Shown here in pieces: positions 34,605 through 43,737 of a stretch of 64,000 nt of DNA; the stretch's first letter is position 1, and each line of letters opens with the position of its first letter. The notes under the pieces are model-generated. The model had not been told where the DNA came from and searched no databases. It saw only the letters and a list, made by a program, of their open reading frames with translations. The position numbers and the translations under genes are program-made. This DNA comes from Aureimonas psammosilenae (GTDB lineage: Bacteria > Pseudomonadota > Alphaproteobacteria > Rhizobiales > Rhizobiaceae). Where the stretch lies: NCBI RefSeq assembly GCF_009176975.1, contig NZ_WEZG01000002.1, positions 124,001 through 188,000 on the forward strand, given 5' to 3'.

Positions 34605-35024
34605 TCAGGCGACGCTCGGTTCGCGGGCGTCGTTCTTGATCCGCGCGATCACCGACCGCAACCCGTTGGAGCGCTTGGAACTGAGATAGGCCTGGAGCCC
34701 GAGTTGGACGAAGATCGATTCCGCATCGAGATCCGCGATCTCGGCGCGGCTGCGCCCTGAAAACAGAATCACTGCGAGCGCCACCAGACCCCGGACGATA
34801 AAGGAGTCCGAGGTGCCGTCGAAGACGAGCTTGTCCGGATCGCTCGGATCGGGACGGCTGGCGATCCAGACCCGGCTTTGGCAGCCGTGAACCTCGTTCG
34901 CGCTCGTTTGTTCGGAAGCTGGCAGCGTCGCGTGAAGCTTGCCCAGCTCGATGATGTATTCGAGCTTGTCGTTCTCCTCCTGCAGGAACTCGAAGTTCTC
35001 GGCGATCTCCGCGAAGTCCGGCAT
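34605..35024 (-). CDS. sufE: SufE, cysteine desulfuration protein
   Basis: A 139-residue SufE. DFAEIAENFEFLQEENDKLEYIIELGK is the family N-terminus, and the sulfur-accepting Cys is in NEVHGCQSRVWI near residue 48. It activates the SufS cysteine desulfurase and carries persulfide sulfur for Fe-S cluster assembly. No suf operon genes are adjacent, which is usual for free-standing sufE in alphaproteobacteria. Start ATG 35024; the gene converges with the DUF6456 gene. Confidence 0.95.
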   Translation of the reverse strand: MPDFAEIAENFEFLQEENDKLEYIIELGKLHATLPASEQTSANEVHGCQSRVWIASRPDPSDPDKLVFDGTSDSFIVRGLVALAVILFSGRSRAEIADLDAESIFVQLGLQAYLSSKRSNGLRSVIARIKNDAREPSVA

Positions 35025-35087
35025 GGCGATATCGTTTGGCTCTCGGGTTTGCGATGATGCCTTACATAGGTTCGCAAGCGTGCCGCG

Positions 35088-35570
35088 TCAGCCGCGCGGG
35101 CGCGGAACGGGGATGGCGACGGGCGCGGCCTCGGCGGAAGGCGGTTCGTCGGCGGCGGTCTCGCTCGCAACGCGCTTCGGCGGTTGATAGGGCTGGGGCA
35201 GGGCAGGGCCGGCCAGCATTTCGCGAATGGCAAGAACCGGCCCGTGCCGCGTCTCGCCTCGGGGCGGAACGGTCTCGCCGGTCGCGACCGTCTGCGGCTC
35301 CGACGCCAGATACGCGCCGAGATAATCGGCGCCGATGCGAAATCCGGTTTCGATGCGCTCGCCCGCGAAAACCGCCACCTCGTGTGCTGCCGAACACGCG
35401 GCGGGCGCCCGCTCGCAGAACGAGCCGAGATCCGACACGGCTTCCTGCATCCCGACGGCGAGGCCGAAGAGGTCGATATCGGCCTTCGGCTCCTGCGACG
35501 GCTCGGCGAGCGGCAGGACCATGGCCAGAAGGCCGAGGCCGAGAGCGCATTTGATGGCGAAGCGGATCAC
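35088..35570 (-). CDS. DUF5330 protein, secreted or membrane-anchored
   Basis: A 160-residue protein with a hydrophobic N-terminus (IRFAIKCALGLGLLAMVLPLA), either a signal peptide or anchor, followed by DLFGLAVGMQEAVSDLGSFCERAPAACSA, which I recognise as DUF5330, a family known from rhizobia. A Cys pair near residues 52 and 58 probably forms a disulfide outside the cytoplasm. The C-terminal half is Pro/Ala/Glu-rich and likely disordered. Function unknown. It lies 63 nt upstream of sufE on the same strand. Confidence 0.65.
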   Translation of the reverse strand: MIRFAIKCALGLGLLAMVLPLAEPSQEPKADIDLFGLAVGMQEAVSDLGSFCERAPAACSAAHEVAVFAGERIETGFRIGADYLGAYLASEPQTVATGETVPPRGETRHGPVLAIREMLAGPALPQPYQPPKRVASETAADEPPSAEAAPVAIPVPRPRG

Positions 35571-35856
35571 GTCGACTTGTATCCCGGACGGCTGTCGCTG
35601 GCTCGGCGGCTTCCTTCACGGAGAACCAGCCGAGCAACTTGGAACATCACATAGAACGCCCGAAGGTGGTCTTCAAATGGCTCGTAAAATTTGAGCCATT
35701 CAGAGTGAATCGCCGCCGGTCCCCCGGTGCGGCGCATGGGCGGGCAGCGCGTGTTTAAGCCTTCATTGAAGGGTTTGGCCGATAGTCGGTCGTGGTTCGG
35801 AGGAAGCCCGGCGCAGAGCCGGGCCGACATGCCGGACTTGTATCGAAGAGTGAGCG

Positions 35857-37689
35857 ATGGGCCGAGCGCGCGACAGAAGGGGAGGGCTGAACATCCCCAT
35901 CCAGACGCTTGACGCCGCCACGCTCGGGCGGCTCGACCGCATCGTCTGCGGCCGGGTGGTCGCGCGCAGCGAACGCCGCCGTCACGCAGGCCTGTTGGCC
36001 GCTCTCAGCCTGTCTGGCCTTTGCATGGCGCTGGCCATGCCGCTCGCGACGCTCGCCGGCATGCCGACCCATCTCGTGGTCGCGCCGGCCGCCTTGTCGA
36101 GCCTTTGCTTGATTCTCGCCGCCGTTCTGTCGGCGACCGGGGCCTTCGACGCCGTGGCGGGCGCGGCAGTCGCCGCCCTTTCGCTGGCGCTGGCGCTCGG
36201 TGCGACCGGGGCGGGCGGCGTCGCGTCGCCGCTCCTGTTGCTTCTGCCGCTGGCGCCGCTCGAATGCTTCCTCGCGCGCCGAAGGGCGCTGATGCTGGTG
36301 TCGGTCGCCACCGCCAGCCTCGCCTTCGGCTTCGTGATCGCCGCCGACCAACTCGGTCTCGTGACTGACGCCGCCCATCCGGCGGTTTTCGTGGGCGTTG
36401 CCGTTTGCGGTCTTGTTTATGCCGGCGTCCAGGCCCTTCGCCTTCGCGGCGGGCTCGACCGGCGGCGCGCTGCGAGCGAGGCCGAAAAGTCCGAGCGGCG
36501 GCTGGTGGAGCACATGCTGGGCGAGGCGGTCCTGCGCTTTTCGCCGGACGGCAGCCTGATCCATGCCTCCGAAGGGGCGGCGGGCTTCTTCGACCGCATG
36601 GGCAGCGATGGCCGCCATCCGTTTCTGATGTCCTGCGTTCATATCGCCGACCGCGTGCGCTACCTCTCCGCCTTCGGCGATCTGCGCGCCGGCGCGGCCT
36701 CGACCTCCTGCGAGGTGCGTTTGGCGGATGGGGACGGCCAGGGCTTCGTGGAGGCCGCGCTGGAACTGATGGCGATCCGCGATGCCCGCGGCCATCTCGT
36801 GTCCATCATGGTGGTGGTCGCCCGCCCTTCGGTGGCAAGCGCCCCCGACGAGCATCTGCGGCGCGAACTCGACGAGGCGCGCGAGCTGTCGGACGCCAAG
36901 AGCAGCTTCCTCGCCATGGTCAGCCACGAGCTTCGCACGCCCTTGAACGCCATCATCGGCTTCTCGGACATCCTCGACCAGGAGTTCTTCGGAGCATTTG
37001 AATCGCCGCGCCAGAAGGAATATGTCGGCCTGATCCGCCAGTCGGGCGAGCATCTCCTGTCGGTGGTCAACGGTCTTCTGGACGTGTCCAAGATCGAGGC
37101 CGGGCATTACGAACTCGACAAGGAATGCTTTTCGCCGGGCGAGCTTCTGGCGGGCGCGCTCGCGGCGGTTCGCGGCGATGCCGACCGCAAGAACATCGCG
37201 CTGGAGATCCGCGACGAGTTCTCGCCCCGCACGCTCGATGCGGACCGCCGGGCGGTGTATCAGATCCTCCTGAATCTCCTGTCCAACGCGGTGAAGTTCA
37301 CGGATGAGGGCCGGGTGACGCTGACCGCCCGCAGCGACGGGGCCTTTCTGGCGCTGTCCGTCACCGATACGGGCGCGGGGATCGCGGCGAGCGAGTTGCC
37401 CAAGCTCGGGCGGCCGTTCGTGCAGGGGTCCTGCGGGCTGGCGCGCCGGCATGTCGGCACCGGGCTCGGACTTTCGCTGGTCAAGGGTCTCGCCGAATTG
37501 CATGGTGGGGCAATGACGATCTCCAGCGAGATCGGCCGGGGAACCACGGTTCTGGTCACGCTGCGGCGCGACGCCGCCGCTTCCCCGGCCTTGAACGACG
37601 ACGACAACAGGGAACGAATTGTAGCGCTGAAGAATGGCCGCACGAATCACAACAACCAGGCAACCCGTGAAACGCGCCGCTCGGCCTAA
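35857..37689 (+). CDS. Membrane sensor histidine kinase (PdhS/DivL-like core)
   Basis: A 610-residue kinase. Four or five hydrophobic helices (about residues 45-190, e.g. AALSLSGLCMALAMPLATLAG) form a membrane sensor; a PAS-like domain follows (VLRFSPDGSLIHAS), then the dimerisation helix with His357 in [20 protein letters not shown], the N box LLNLLSNAVKF and G boxes DTGAGI and GTGLGLSLV. The C-terminal HATPase is last. The core resembles the PdhS/DivJ/PleC set that controls alphaproteobacterial cell-cycle receivers, but this cannot be firmly assigned. The start ATG 35857 has no strong ribosome site. Its last 56 bases overlap the peptidoglycan-binding gene in another frame, a long overlap suggesting tight coupling. 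Confidence 0.85.
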   Translation: MGRARDRRGGLNIPIQTLDAATLGRLDRIVCGRVVARSERRRHAGLLAALSLSGLCMALAMPLATLAGMPTHLVVAPAALSSLCLILAAVLSATGAFDAVAGAAVAALSLALALGATGAGGVASPLLLLLPLAPLECFLARRRALMLVSVATASLAFGFVIAADQLGLVTDAAHPAVFVGVAVCGLVYAGVQALRLRGGLDRRRAASEAEKSERRLVEHMLGEAVLRFSPDGSLIHASEGAAGFFDRMGSDGRHPFLMSCVHIADRVRYLSAFGDLRAGAASTSCEVRLADGDGQGFVEAALELMAIRDARGHLVSIMVVVARPSVASAPDEHLRRELDEARELSDAKSSFLAMVSHELRTPLNAIIGFSDILDQEFFGAFESPRQKEYVGLIRQSGEHLLSVVNGLLDVSKIEAGHYELDKECFSPGELLAGALAAVRGDADRKNIALEIRDEFSPRTLDADRRAVYQILLNLLSNAVKFTDEGRVTLTARSDGAFLALSVTDTGAGIAASELPKLGRPFVQGSCGLARRHVGTGLGLSLVKGLAELHGGAMTISSEIGRGTTVLVTLRRDAAASPALNDDDNRERIVALKNGRTNHNNQATRETRRSA

Positions 37690-38434
37690 TCCGGGGATCA
37701 TCGCCCTGAAAGGGGCCGGCTCCGTGGTGGCGAGCGCCGCCGCGCCCGTTTTGGCGCGCCCGGTTCTGTCGGGAAGCCTGTTTCTGTTCGCCTCCATGTT
37801 CGGCTGGATCGCCGCCAACGCGCTCTATGCGCAGTCCGGCCGGCACAGCCATCCGCTTCTGACGACACGGCCCGAAAGCGCGGTGTCGCGGCTATCCGGC
37901 GCCACGCCCTCTGCGGCCGCGTTGCCCGTGCCGCTGGTGCGCGACGTGCAGGTGGCCTTGATCGAGGCCGGCTATTACTCGTCCGATGCCGACGGCATTC
38001 CGGGCAAGGCGACCGCGACCGCGATCCGCGCGTATCAGGCCGATCACGGGCTGCCGGCCGATGGCGAGGCGTCGCCCGGCCTTCTGGCGGTTCTCCAAAC
38101 GCCCGAGCCGACCTCGAACGAGACCGTGGCGACGGCGGCGAAAACCGAGCGTGTCGCGAGCCTCGGCAACGGGCGAACGGCCGACGACGCGACGAGCCCC
38201 GCTTCCACCCGCCCGGCCGCACTCCCTGCGCCCTCGCGCGATCTGGTGCGCCAGGTACAGGCGGGACTGAAAGGCGCGAAGATCGCCGATCTCGATGCCG
38301 ACGGCATCATGGGCGCGCGAACGGAAGCCGCCATCCGCACCTTCCAGGCCTCTCAGGGTATCGACGTGACGGGCGTGCCGAACGAGGCCCTGTTGAAGCG
38401 GCTGAAGGGGCTTGGAGCGCCCAAGGGGCGGTGA
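37634..38434 (+). CDS. Membrane protein with two peptidoglycan-binding domains
   Basis: A 266-residue protein. A basic N-terminus leads into a membrane anchor (about residues 46-68, LSGSLFLFASMFGWIAANAL). Two PG_binding_1 domains follow: residues 103-152 (VRDVQVALIEAGYYSSDADGIPG, then AIRAYQADHGLPADG) and 205-258 (VRQVQAGLKGAKIADLDADGIMG, AIRTFQASQGIDVTG). These bind cell-wall peptidoglycan in the periplasm. The gene starts inside the kinase gene (56-nt overlap) and shares a GTGA overlap with the next, so the kinase, this protein and a DUF1491 protein form one unit. It may tell the kinase about wall status, or simply be cotranscribed. Confidence 0.85.
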   Translation: MAARITTTRQPVKRAARPNPGIIALKGAGSVVASAAAPVLARPVLSGSLFLFASMFGWIAANALYAQSGRHSHPLLTTRPESAVSRLSGATPSAAALPVPLVRDVQVALIEAGYYSSDADGIPGKATATAIRAYQADHGLPADGEASPGLLAVLQTPEPTSNETVATAAKTERVASLGNGRTADDATSPASTRPAALPAPSRDLVRQVQAGLKGAKIADLDADGIMGARTEAAIRTFQASQGIDVTGVPNEALLKRLKGLGAPKGR

Positions 38435-38760
38435 GGATCACCTCCGAACTCTTCGTGGCGCAGCTTCTGCGCCGCGTGTTCGCCGATGGCGGCTTCGCGG
38501 CCGTATTGCGCAAAGGTGCGGAAGCCGCCGGCGCGATCTTCGTGGTTGCGCGGAGGAGGGACGGCACCGCGACGCTCTTCGGCCCCGCCGTCCAGACGAT
38601 GGCCGACGACAACGACGAGCGCCGCTTCATGGCGGAAGCCGCCCGCGACGACGAGGCGATCACCGCTCGGCTGGAGCGCGAAGCCCGCTTCGACCCGGAC
38701 TTCTGGGTCGTGGAAATCGAAACCGCCGACCCTGAGCGTTATCTGCCCGTGGTGGAATAG
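38431..38760 (+). CDS. DUF1491 family protein
   Basis: A 109-residue protein starting at GTG 38431, which overlaps the previous stop (GTGA). The translation matches DUF1491: ITSELFVAQLLRRVFADGGFAAVLRKGAEAAGAIFV, then DERRFM and ARFDPDFWVVEIETADPERYLP. Such proteins are common single-copy genes in Alphaproteobacteria and are often beside peptidoglycan-binding proteins, as here. Small, soluble and without assigned function. Confidence 0.85.
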   Translation: MRITSELFVAQLLRRVFADGGFAAVLRKGAEAAGAIFVVARRRDGTATLFGPAVQTMADDNDERRFMAEAARDDEAITARLEREARFDPDFWVVEIETADPERYLPVVE

Positions 38761-39264
38761 GGCCGAGGCCCAAGCGTTCATGGGAGAGCGGGGGTAGGAG
38801 ACAGGCTGCGTTCGGCCCGCCCCGGAAGTGGCGACGAGTGAACCGCTGACCCTTGGTTCTGTATCCCCGCTTGCAGCGAACCCGCTGCCGCCACGTCTTA
38901 CAGCTTCCGTATTGGCTTCCGCCGTTCGGAAAAGCGGTCAGCCGGCGGAAGTGAGGGATTGCCGCCTTCCCAAACGCCGTTGCCCGTGCCGTGGTCTTTT
39001 CGATCATGCGACACGATAAGGCTCGGATCGGCAGGCGACGCAGGATCGGTGAGGCTGACGGGATAATGATGTCGTTTCTCGGGCGCTTCCGCGAGACACT
39101 CCGACGACGGTGACCATGCGTATTCCCGGACGGCAGCGATCCGCCTGTTTCTTCCCGGACGCGGACTGGCGGCTTCGTGTTCTCTTCCGCGACTTCCGCC
39201 CTTTTGGTTTCATTAAAATACTTCGGTTACCGTAGCGGTCAGTAAGCATCATGTCGGAGGGGGC
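38761..39264. other. 504-nt intergenic region without a supported gene
   Basis: I see nothing coding that stands up. Frames at 38660-39007 and 39004-39252 on the minus strand are arginine-rich, lack ribosome sites and match nothing; a 39-codon plus frame at 39117-39236 ends in hydrophobic residues but has no Shine-Dalgarno sequence. The right end is AT-richer (TTCATTAAAATACTTCGG at about 39208-39225) and probably holds the promoter of the chemoreceptor gene. Confidence 0.4.
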
Positions 39265-41589
39265 ATGTCTATCCGCACGTCAGTCAACGCGAAGGTCTTG
39301 CTTGTCGGCGGGGGGACGATCGGCGCGTTGCTTCTGTCCGGCTCGTTTCTGGTTCTGAGCCAGGTCGGCGGCACCGTTTCCGATCTGTCGACGAAGTACG
39401 GAACGCAGATGGCGCAGGCCACCGCCAACTCGATCGCGACGGATCTGGCGCGCGTCGAATCCACCGGACGGTCCATGGCCTCGGCGCTCGGCGCGTTGCA
39501 CGCAAAAGGTCAGCACGACCGGCAACTCGCGCTCGACATCTTGAAGCCGAATGTCGAGTCATCGCAATACGTGATGGGGAGTTGGTATTTCGAGGCGCCC
39601 AACGCATGGGACGGCCAGGATACCACGATGGCTGGCCGGAAGGATCTCGGTTCGAACAGTACCGGCACCTTCATGCCATATTGGGCGCGGCTGGACGGCC
39701 AGGTCTCGATGGAACCGGCCGAGGACAACCAGGTCTACCCCGAAGCTTTCTACACCGTGCCGGCTCAAACCGAACAACCGGCGATGATCGATCCCTACTC
39801 CTACGCGGTCGGGTCGAAGACGGTCCTGATGACGTCCGTGGCGTTTCCGGTCATGTCGGCGGGCAAGCTCATCGGAACGGCCGGCCTTGACATCGCGCTG
39901 GACGATCTGACCAAGCACCTGTCCACCGATCGCCCGTTCGGCGACGGCACCATCATGCTGCTTTCGGGCAACGGCAAATGGGCGGCCCATCCCGATGCCA
40001 AATCCCTTATGCAGCCCTATTCCGGTCCGAGTGCCGATCTTGTTCGGGCTGCTTTGACCGAAGGGAAGGCCGTTCAACTTCCTTTGTTCGACGTCGACGG
40101 CGTCGCCATGCAGCGCACGGTGACGCCGTTCATGCTGAAGGGAATGAACACGACTTGGGCGGTTGTGACCGACGTTCCGGCAGCCACCGTCGGTGCGCCG
40201 GCGCGGAACCTCGCAAACGGCATGATGGTTGGCGGCGCGCTGATCATACTCGCCGTTCTAGCCAGCCTGTTCGGATCGCTTCGGGCCTTCGTCGTGAAGC
40301 CGTTGGGAGGACTGACGCGTGCGGTCGATGCCCTGGGCCGCGCCGATTATTCCTTGGCCGTCGAGGGAACGGACAGGAAGGACGAGATCGGTATCGTCGC
40401 GAAGGCGCTGGAGAACGTTCGAGGCGAACTGGCGTCCGGCCAGCAGCTCCGGATCGAACAGGACGAATTGCGGCAATCGTCGGAAACGCAGCGCCAGCGC
40501 CAGGCCGCGATCGACGGGGCGAAGGCGGAAGACCTCCGGGACTTCGTGCGGGCGGTGGAAGAAGGTTTCGAGCGGCTGGCGCAGGGCGAATTGATGGTCC
40601 GCATGACGGGCGCCGTCGCGCCGGAGTTCGAGCCGATCCGCGCCAAGTTCAACGACGCCGTCGCCAGCTTGGAGAATGCGATCGGTTCGGTCGTGGGCTC
40701 GATCGGTTCGATCCGCACCGGTCTCGGTGAGATCACGGTGGCAGCCGGCGACCTGTCGCAGCGCACCGAGCAGCAGGCGGCGAGCCTGGAAGAAACGGTC
40801 GCGGCCTTGTCGGAAGTGACACGCGGGGTCAACGGAACGGCGCAGAGTGCCAATGATGCGCGGGGCGCTGCATCCACCGCGCAGACCGAGGCGGAAAGGG
40901 GCGGCGAGATCGTCGCCAAGGCCATCGCCGCGATGTCCGACATCGAGCGCTCGTCCGACGAGATCGGAAAGATCATCGGCGTCATCGACGAGATCGCCTT
41001 CCAGACGAACCTCCTGGCCCTGAATGCCGGGGTCGAGGCGGCGCGCGCCGGCGAAGCCGGCCGAGGCTTCGCGGTGGTGGCGCAGGAGGTTCGCGGCCTT
41101 GCCCAGCGTTCGGCGGAAGCGGCGAAGGAGATCAAGGACCTGATCCATACGTCGAGCGCCCAGGTGGAACAGGGCGTCCAGCTCGTCACGGCATCGGGCC
41201 GTTCGCTGGAACAGATCGTCTCCCAGGTCGGCGGCGTCGCGCAGGTCATTGCCCGCATCGCCGTATCGGCGAAGGAGCAGGCGTCGAGCCTCAAGGAGGT
41301 TTCCACGGCTGCCGATCAGATGGATAAGGTCACCCAGCAGAACGCGGCGATGGTGGAAGAAACCACCGCCGCAGCGCAAAGCCTCGGCAGCGAAACGGAA
41401 GAACTGGCAAGGCTCGTGAACGGCTTCCAAACGAATGTCGGACACGGTCACGCGCCTTCGCCGCGCGTTCAAACCATCGCGAGGGTGCAAGGGAAACCGC
41501 GTCCGCCGGTCTCGCAGATGAAGCATATGGGTCATGGCGGCGCGGTGCCCCGAAACGCTCCGAGTGAAGAAAGCTGGTCGGAGTTCTGA
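39265..41589 (+). CDS. Methyl-accepting chemotaxis protein with dCache sensor
   Basis: A 774-residue chemoreceptor. Transmembrane helices at about residues 10-32 and 315-340 enclose a dCache_1-like periplasmic sensor ([20 protein letters not shown], with [20 protein letters not shown] and [23 protein letters not shown]). A HAMP domain follows, then a second HAMP-like segment ([16 protein letters not shown]) and the signalling hairpin with the invariant tip [21 protein letters not shown], split here from [18 protein letters not shown]. The C-terminus EESWSEF resembles the CheR-tethering pentapeptide WxxF. Ligands of such dCache domains are often amino or organic acids. Start ATG 39265 follows GGAGGGGGC, a strong site. 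Confidence 0.95.
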   Translation: MSIRTSVNAKVLLVGGGTIGALLLSGSFLVLSQVGGTVSDLSTKYGTQMAQATANSIATDLARVESTGRSMASALGALHAKGQHDRQLALDILKPNVESSQYVMGSWYFEAPNAWDGQDTTMAGRKDLGSNSTGTFMPYWARLDGQVSMEPAEDNQVYPEAFYTVPAQTEQPAMIDPYSYAVGSKTVLMTSVAFPVMSAGKLIGTAGLDIALDDLTKHLSTDRPFGDGTIMLLSGNGKWAAHPDAKSLMQPYSGPSADLVRAALTEGKAVQLPLFDVDGVAMQRTVTPFMLKGMNTTWAVVTDVPAATVGAPARNLANGMMVGGALIILAVLASLFGSLRAFVVKPLGGLTRAVDALGRADYSLAVEGTDRKDEIGIVAKALENVRGELASGQQLRIEQDELRQSSETQRQRQAAIDGAKAEDLRDFVRAVEEGFERLAQGELMVRMTGAVAPEFEPIRAKFNDAVASLENAIGSVVGSIGSIRTGLGEITVAAGDLSQRTEQQAASLEETVAALSEVTRGVNGTAQSANDARGAASTAQTEAERGGEIVAKAIAAMSDIERSSDEIGKIIGVIDEIAFQTNLLALNAGVEAARAGEAGRGFAVVAQEVRGLAQRSAEAAKEIKDLIHTSSAQVEQGVQLVTASGRSLEQIVSQVGGVAQVIARIAVSAKEQASSLKEVSTAADQMDKVTQQNAAMVEETTAAAQSLGSETEELARLVNGFQTNVGHGHAPSPRVQTIARVQGKPRPPVSQMKHMGHGGAVPRNAPSEESWSEF

Positions 41590-41849
41590 CCGATCGACCA
41601 TGTATCGGGAGGTCGCCAAAAGATTGCGGTCTCCCGGTCGCCCCCGTTTCTTGCGCGATTGCACGGCAAGGTGCCGTTGAGGCGGGGGCATAGAGGCCGC
41701 TGCGGGCCACGCATAAGGACCCTGTCGCGGCGCTTGTTCACGGAAACGCGGTTGGTCTCGTCACCTCAAGAGCATTCGTTCGGTGGGCGTGGGAGCTTTC
41801 GCACGAATTGCGAAGGTCGTGTCGATCAGCCAACGGCGGCCCGACCCGC

Positions 41850-42635
41850 TCACCGCCGGGTGGACGCGCCCGACCGGATCATCGCCAACCCGATCGGGAA
41901 CTCCGCCTGCACCGGCAGGCCGAGCGGCGACATGCGCCCATGCACGAGGCTGAGCACCGCGAGCGGCACGTCGAGGATTACCGGCACCGAGCCGTCGGAA
42001 GCGTTTGCGACAAGGCAAGGGTGGTAACGCCGGTCGCTCGGCGCCCGTTGGGGATTGCCGACCGGATCGGCGGTGGTCGCGGCGTCGAGCGCGTCCTCGA
42101 CCACCGCCCAGGAGAAGGACGGATCGACAGCCGCGATGGCCGCGGCGTTGAGCCGTGCCAGATCGGACACGAAGCTGAACGCGAGATCCACCCCCGCGCG
42201 GTCGCTCGCGAACCACCGGGCGCGCGGCGCGTTGACCTCGGCATCGCCCGAGGCAAGGTCGAGAGGGCGCTTCGGGACCCAGCCGGCAAGCCACGCATCG
42301 ATCCGTCGAGCCTCGACCAGCGCCGCGTCGTCGCCCTTCAGCACCGCCGCCGCGTCCAGCCCTTCGCGGGCGAGCCGCGAAACGAGGAGGGCGATCCGGT
42401 CGGCGTCGCGGGCGAGGAACTGCGCGAGGTTCTCGGCGCGTTGCGCCCGCGTCAGCCTGCCGGGATCGCCGCGATGGCGCGGCGTGTCGGGCGGGTAGTC
42501 GCGGAGGCGGGCGGAAAGAAGGGCATAGGGATCGCCGGACGTAGTCCCGGCGGTCGCGTCGGAGCGCGCCGCCACGCCATCGTCGTGCCGTCCGGACTGC
42601 CATCGGGTGCCGAGCCAATCGAAAATACCGGCCAT
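41850..42635 (-). CDS. Hypothetical protein of unknown family
   Basis: A 261-residue soluble protein. MAGIFDWLGTRWQSGRHDDG opens it, followed by a low-complexity linker, then a helical region (RAENLAQFLARDADRIALLVSRLAREGLDA) and a mixed C-terminal half (RAGVDLAFSFVSDLARLNAAA, VDPSFSWAVVEDALDA, CLVANASDGSVPVILDVPLAVLSLVHG). I do not recognise it. The start ATG 42635 has GAGG two bases upstream, rather close. A candidate 38-codon gene ends nine bases before it on the same strand. It is divergent from the GntR regulator gene across about 320 nt. Confidence 0.65.
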   Translation of the reverse strand: MAGIFDWLGTRWQSGRHDDGVAARSDATAGTTSGDPYALLSARLRDYPPDTPRHRGDPGRLTRAQRAENLAQFLARDADRIALLVSRLAREGLDAAAVLKGDDAALVEARRIDAWLAGWVPKRPLDLASGDAEVNAPRARWFASDRAGVDLAFSFVSDLARLNAAAIAAVDPSFSWAVVEDALDAATTADPVGNPQRAPSDRRYHPCLVANASDGSVPVILDVPLAVLSLVHGRMSPLGLPVQAEFPIGLAMIRSGASTRR

Positions 42636-42644
42636 GGCCTCGAT

Positions 42645-42761
42645 CTAACAGTTGGCGGGTGACGCGGCCAGCCGTTGGAACTGGCTGCGAACCGTGTCCA
42701 AGGCACCGTGCCCGATCAACGTGGCGATCGTCGACGCAGTTGGATTGGCAGAAGCAGGCAT
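42645..42761 (-). CDS. Possible small protein (38 residues) upstream of the 261-residue gene
   Basis: ATG 42761 to TAG 42645 gives MPASANPTASTIATLIGHGA followed by LDTVRSQFQRLAASPANC. TTGAGGACTCGCAGG before the ATG gives a Shine-Dalgarno match (GAGGA) at nine bases. Its stop lies nine bases before the next start, an operon-like spacing. No homologue recognised. It may be a leader peptide or a real small protein. Confidence 0.35.
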   Translation of the reverse strand: MPASANPTASTIATLIGHGALDTVRSQFQRLAASPANC

Positions 42762-42957
42762 CCTGCGAGTCCTCAAGGGGGCATCGGCGGGTGCGGCGGC
42801 AACGTTTGCTTCCAACGCACTTCCGCCCCGAAGCGAAACGTCTCACGCCCGCCGTTGCCGCCACTCCCGCAGGAAGCCGGCCACTGAACGGTTGACCCGC
42901 GACTCTCGCGGGGCAAGAAGCGTCGTCGCGTCGAGGGTTGAGTACGAGGACCGAAGC

Positions 42958-43662
42958 ATGGGCGAGGAGCCGGAACAGCTTCCGACGGAGCGCAAGCGCG
43001 GTTCGGGTGCGAGGATCGTCTACGACCAGTTGCGCGACGAGATCCTCGATCTCGTGCTGCCGCCCGGCAGTCCGATCGACGAGGTGCAGCTCGCCGAGCG
43101 CTTCGGCGTGTCGCGCACGCCGATCCGCGAAGCTTTGGTGCGCTTGTCGGGCGAGGGGCTGGTGAACATGCTGCCCAACCGTTCCACCATCGTGTCGAAC
43201 ATCGACTACCTGAACCTCCACGCCTATCTCGACGCGCTGGTTCTCATGTATCGCGTCACCGCAAGGCTCGCCGCCGAACACCATCGGCCGGCCGATCTCG
43301 CGGCGATCCGGGCGCAGCAGGCCGCTTTCGCCGATGCGGTCGCGGGGGAGGACGCCCTGGCGATGATCTCCACCAACGCCGCCTTTCATTCGGCCATCGC
43401 CGAAGCCGGGCGCAACCCGCATTTCCTCGGCTTCTTCAACCGTCTTCTGGATGAAGGGCGGCGCATCCTCAGGATCTACTACAACGCCTACGAGGACCGC
43501 CTGCCGCGCGAATTCGTGGACGAGCACGAAGGCCTCATCGTCGCCATAGAGGCGCGCGACGCGGGTGCCGCCGACAGCCTCGCCAAAGCGCATGGGGAGC
43601 AGATCGCGGCAAAGGTGCAGTCGCTGTTCCAGCGCGGCGCGCGTCTCGATATCGATCTTTGA
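42958..43662 (+). CDS. GntR-family (FCD) transcriptional regulator
   Basis: A 234-residue regulator. The winged helix is at residues 20-80: YDQLRDEILDLVLPPGSPIDEVQLAERFGVSRTPIREALVRL, here as two motifs, with GLVNMLPNRSTIVS the wing. The C-terminal FCD domain (about residues 95-220) has the metal/ligand histidines in STNAAFHSAIAEAGRNPHF and EFVDEHEGLIVAIEARD. The FCD subgroup senses acid metabolites. It is 75 nt upstream of and codirectional with a hydroxyproline-type oxidase and epimerase, so the inducer is probably an intermediate of that pathway, as for rhizobial HypR. The start ATG 42958 follows GAGGACCGAAGC; upstream frame to 42652 lacks support. Confidence 0.9.
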   Translation: MGEEPEQLPTERKRGSGARIVYDQLRDEILDLVLPPGSPIDEVQLAERFGVSRTPIREALVRLSGEGLVNMLPNRSTIVSNIDYLNLHAYLDALVLMYRVTARLAAEHHRPADLAAIRAQQAAFADAVAGEDALAMISTNAAFHSAIAEAGRNPHFLGFFNRLLDEGRRILRIYYNAYEDRLPREFVDEHEGLIVAIEARDAGAADSLAKAHGEQIAAKVQSLFQRGARLDIDL

Positions 43663-43692
43663 CGCTGGCAAGAACCGCAAAGGCACTCTTGC

Positions 43693-43703
43693 ACACTCAG
43701 TGT
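43693..43703. promoter_or_regulatory. Candidate GntR operator ACACT-C-AGTGT
   Basis: A perfect 5-bp inverted repeat around one base in the 75-nt gap between the GntR-FCD regulator and the oxidase gene, followed by the T-rich TATTTTTGTTTGATC. It is the only clear palindrome in the gap and has the short-arm form seen for FadR-type regulators. Binding is inferred. Confidence 0.4.
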
Positions 43704-43737
43704 ATTTTTGTTTGATCTAGCGGATTGCGGAACGGCA

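Noticed and set aside
38660-39007. 115-codon minus-strand frame overlapping the DUF1491 gene end
   Set aside because: Composition of a shadow frame, no ribosome site, no family.
41609-41637. Hairpin-like sequence after the chemoreceptor gene
   Set aside because: CGGGAG/CTCCCG arms with central mismatches and no U tract; too weak to call a terminator.
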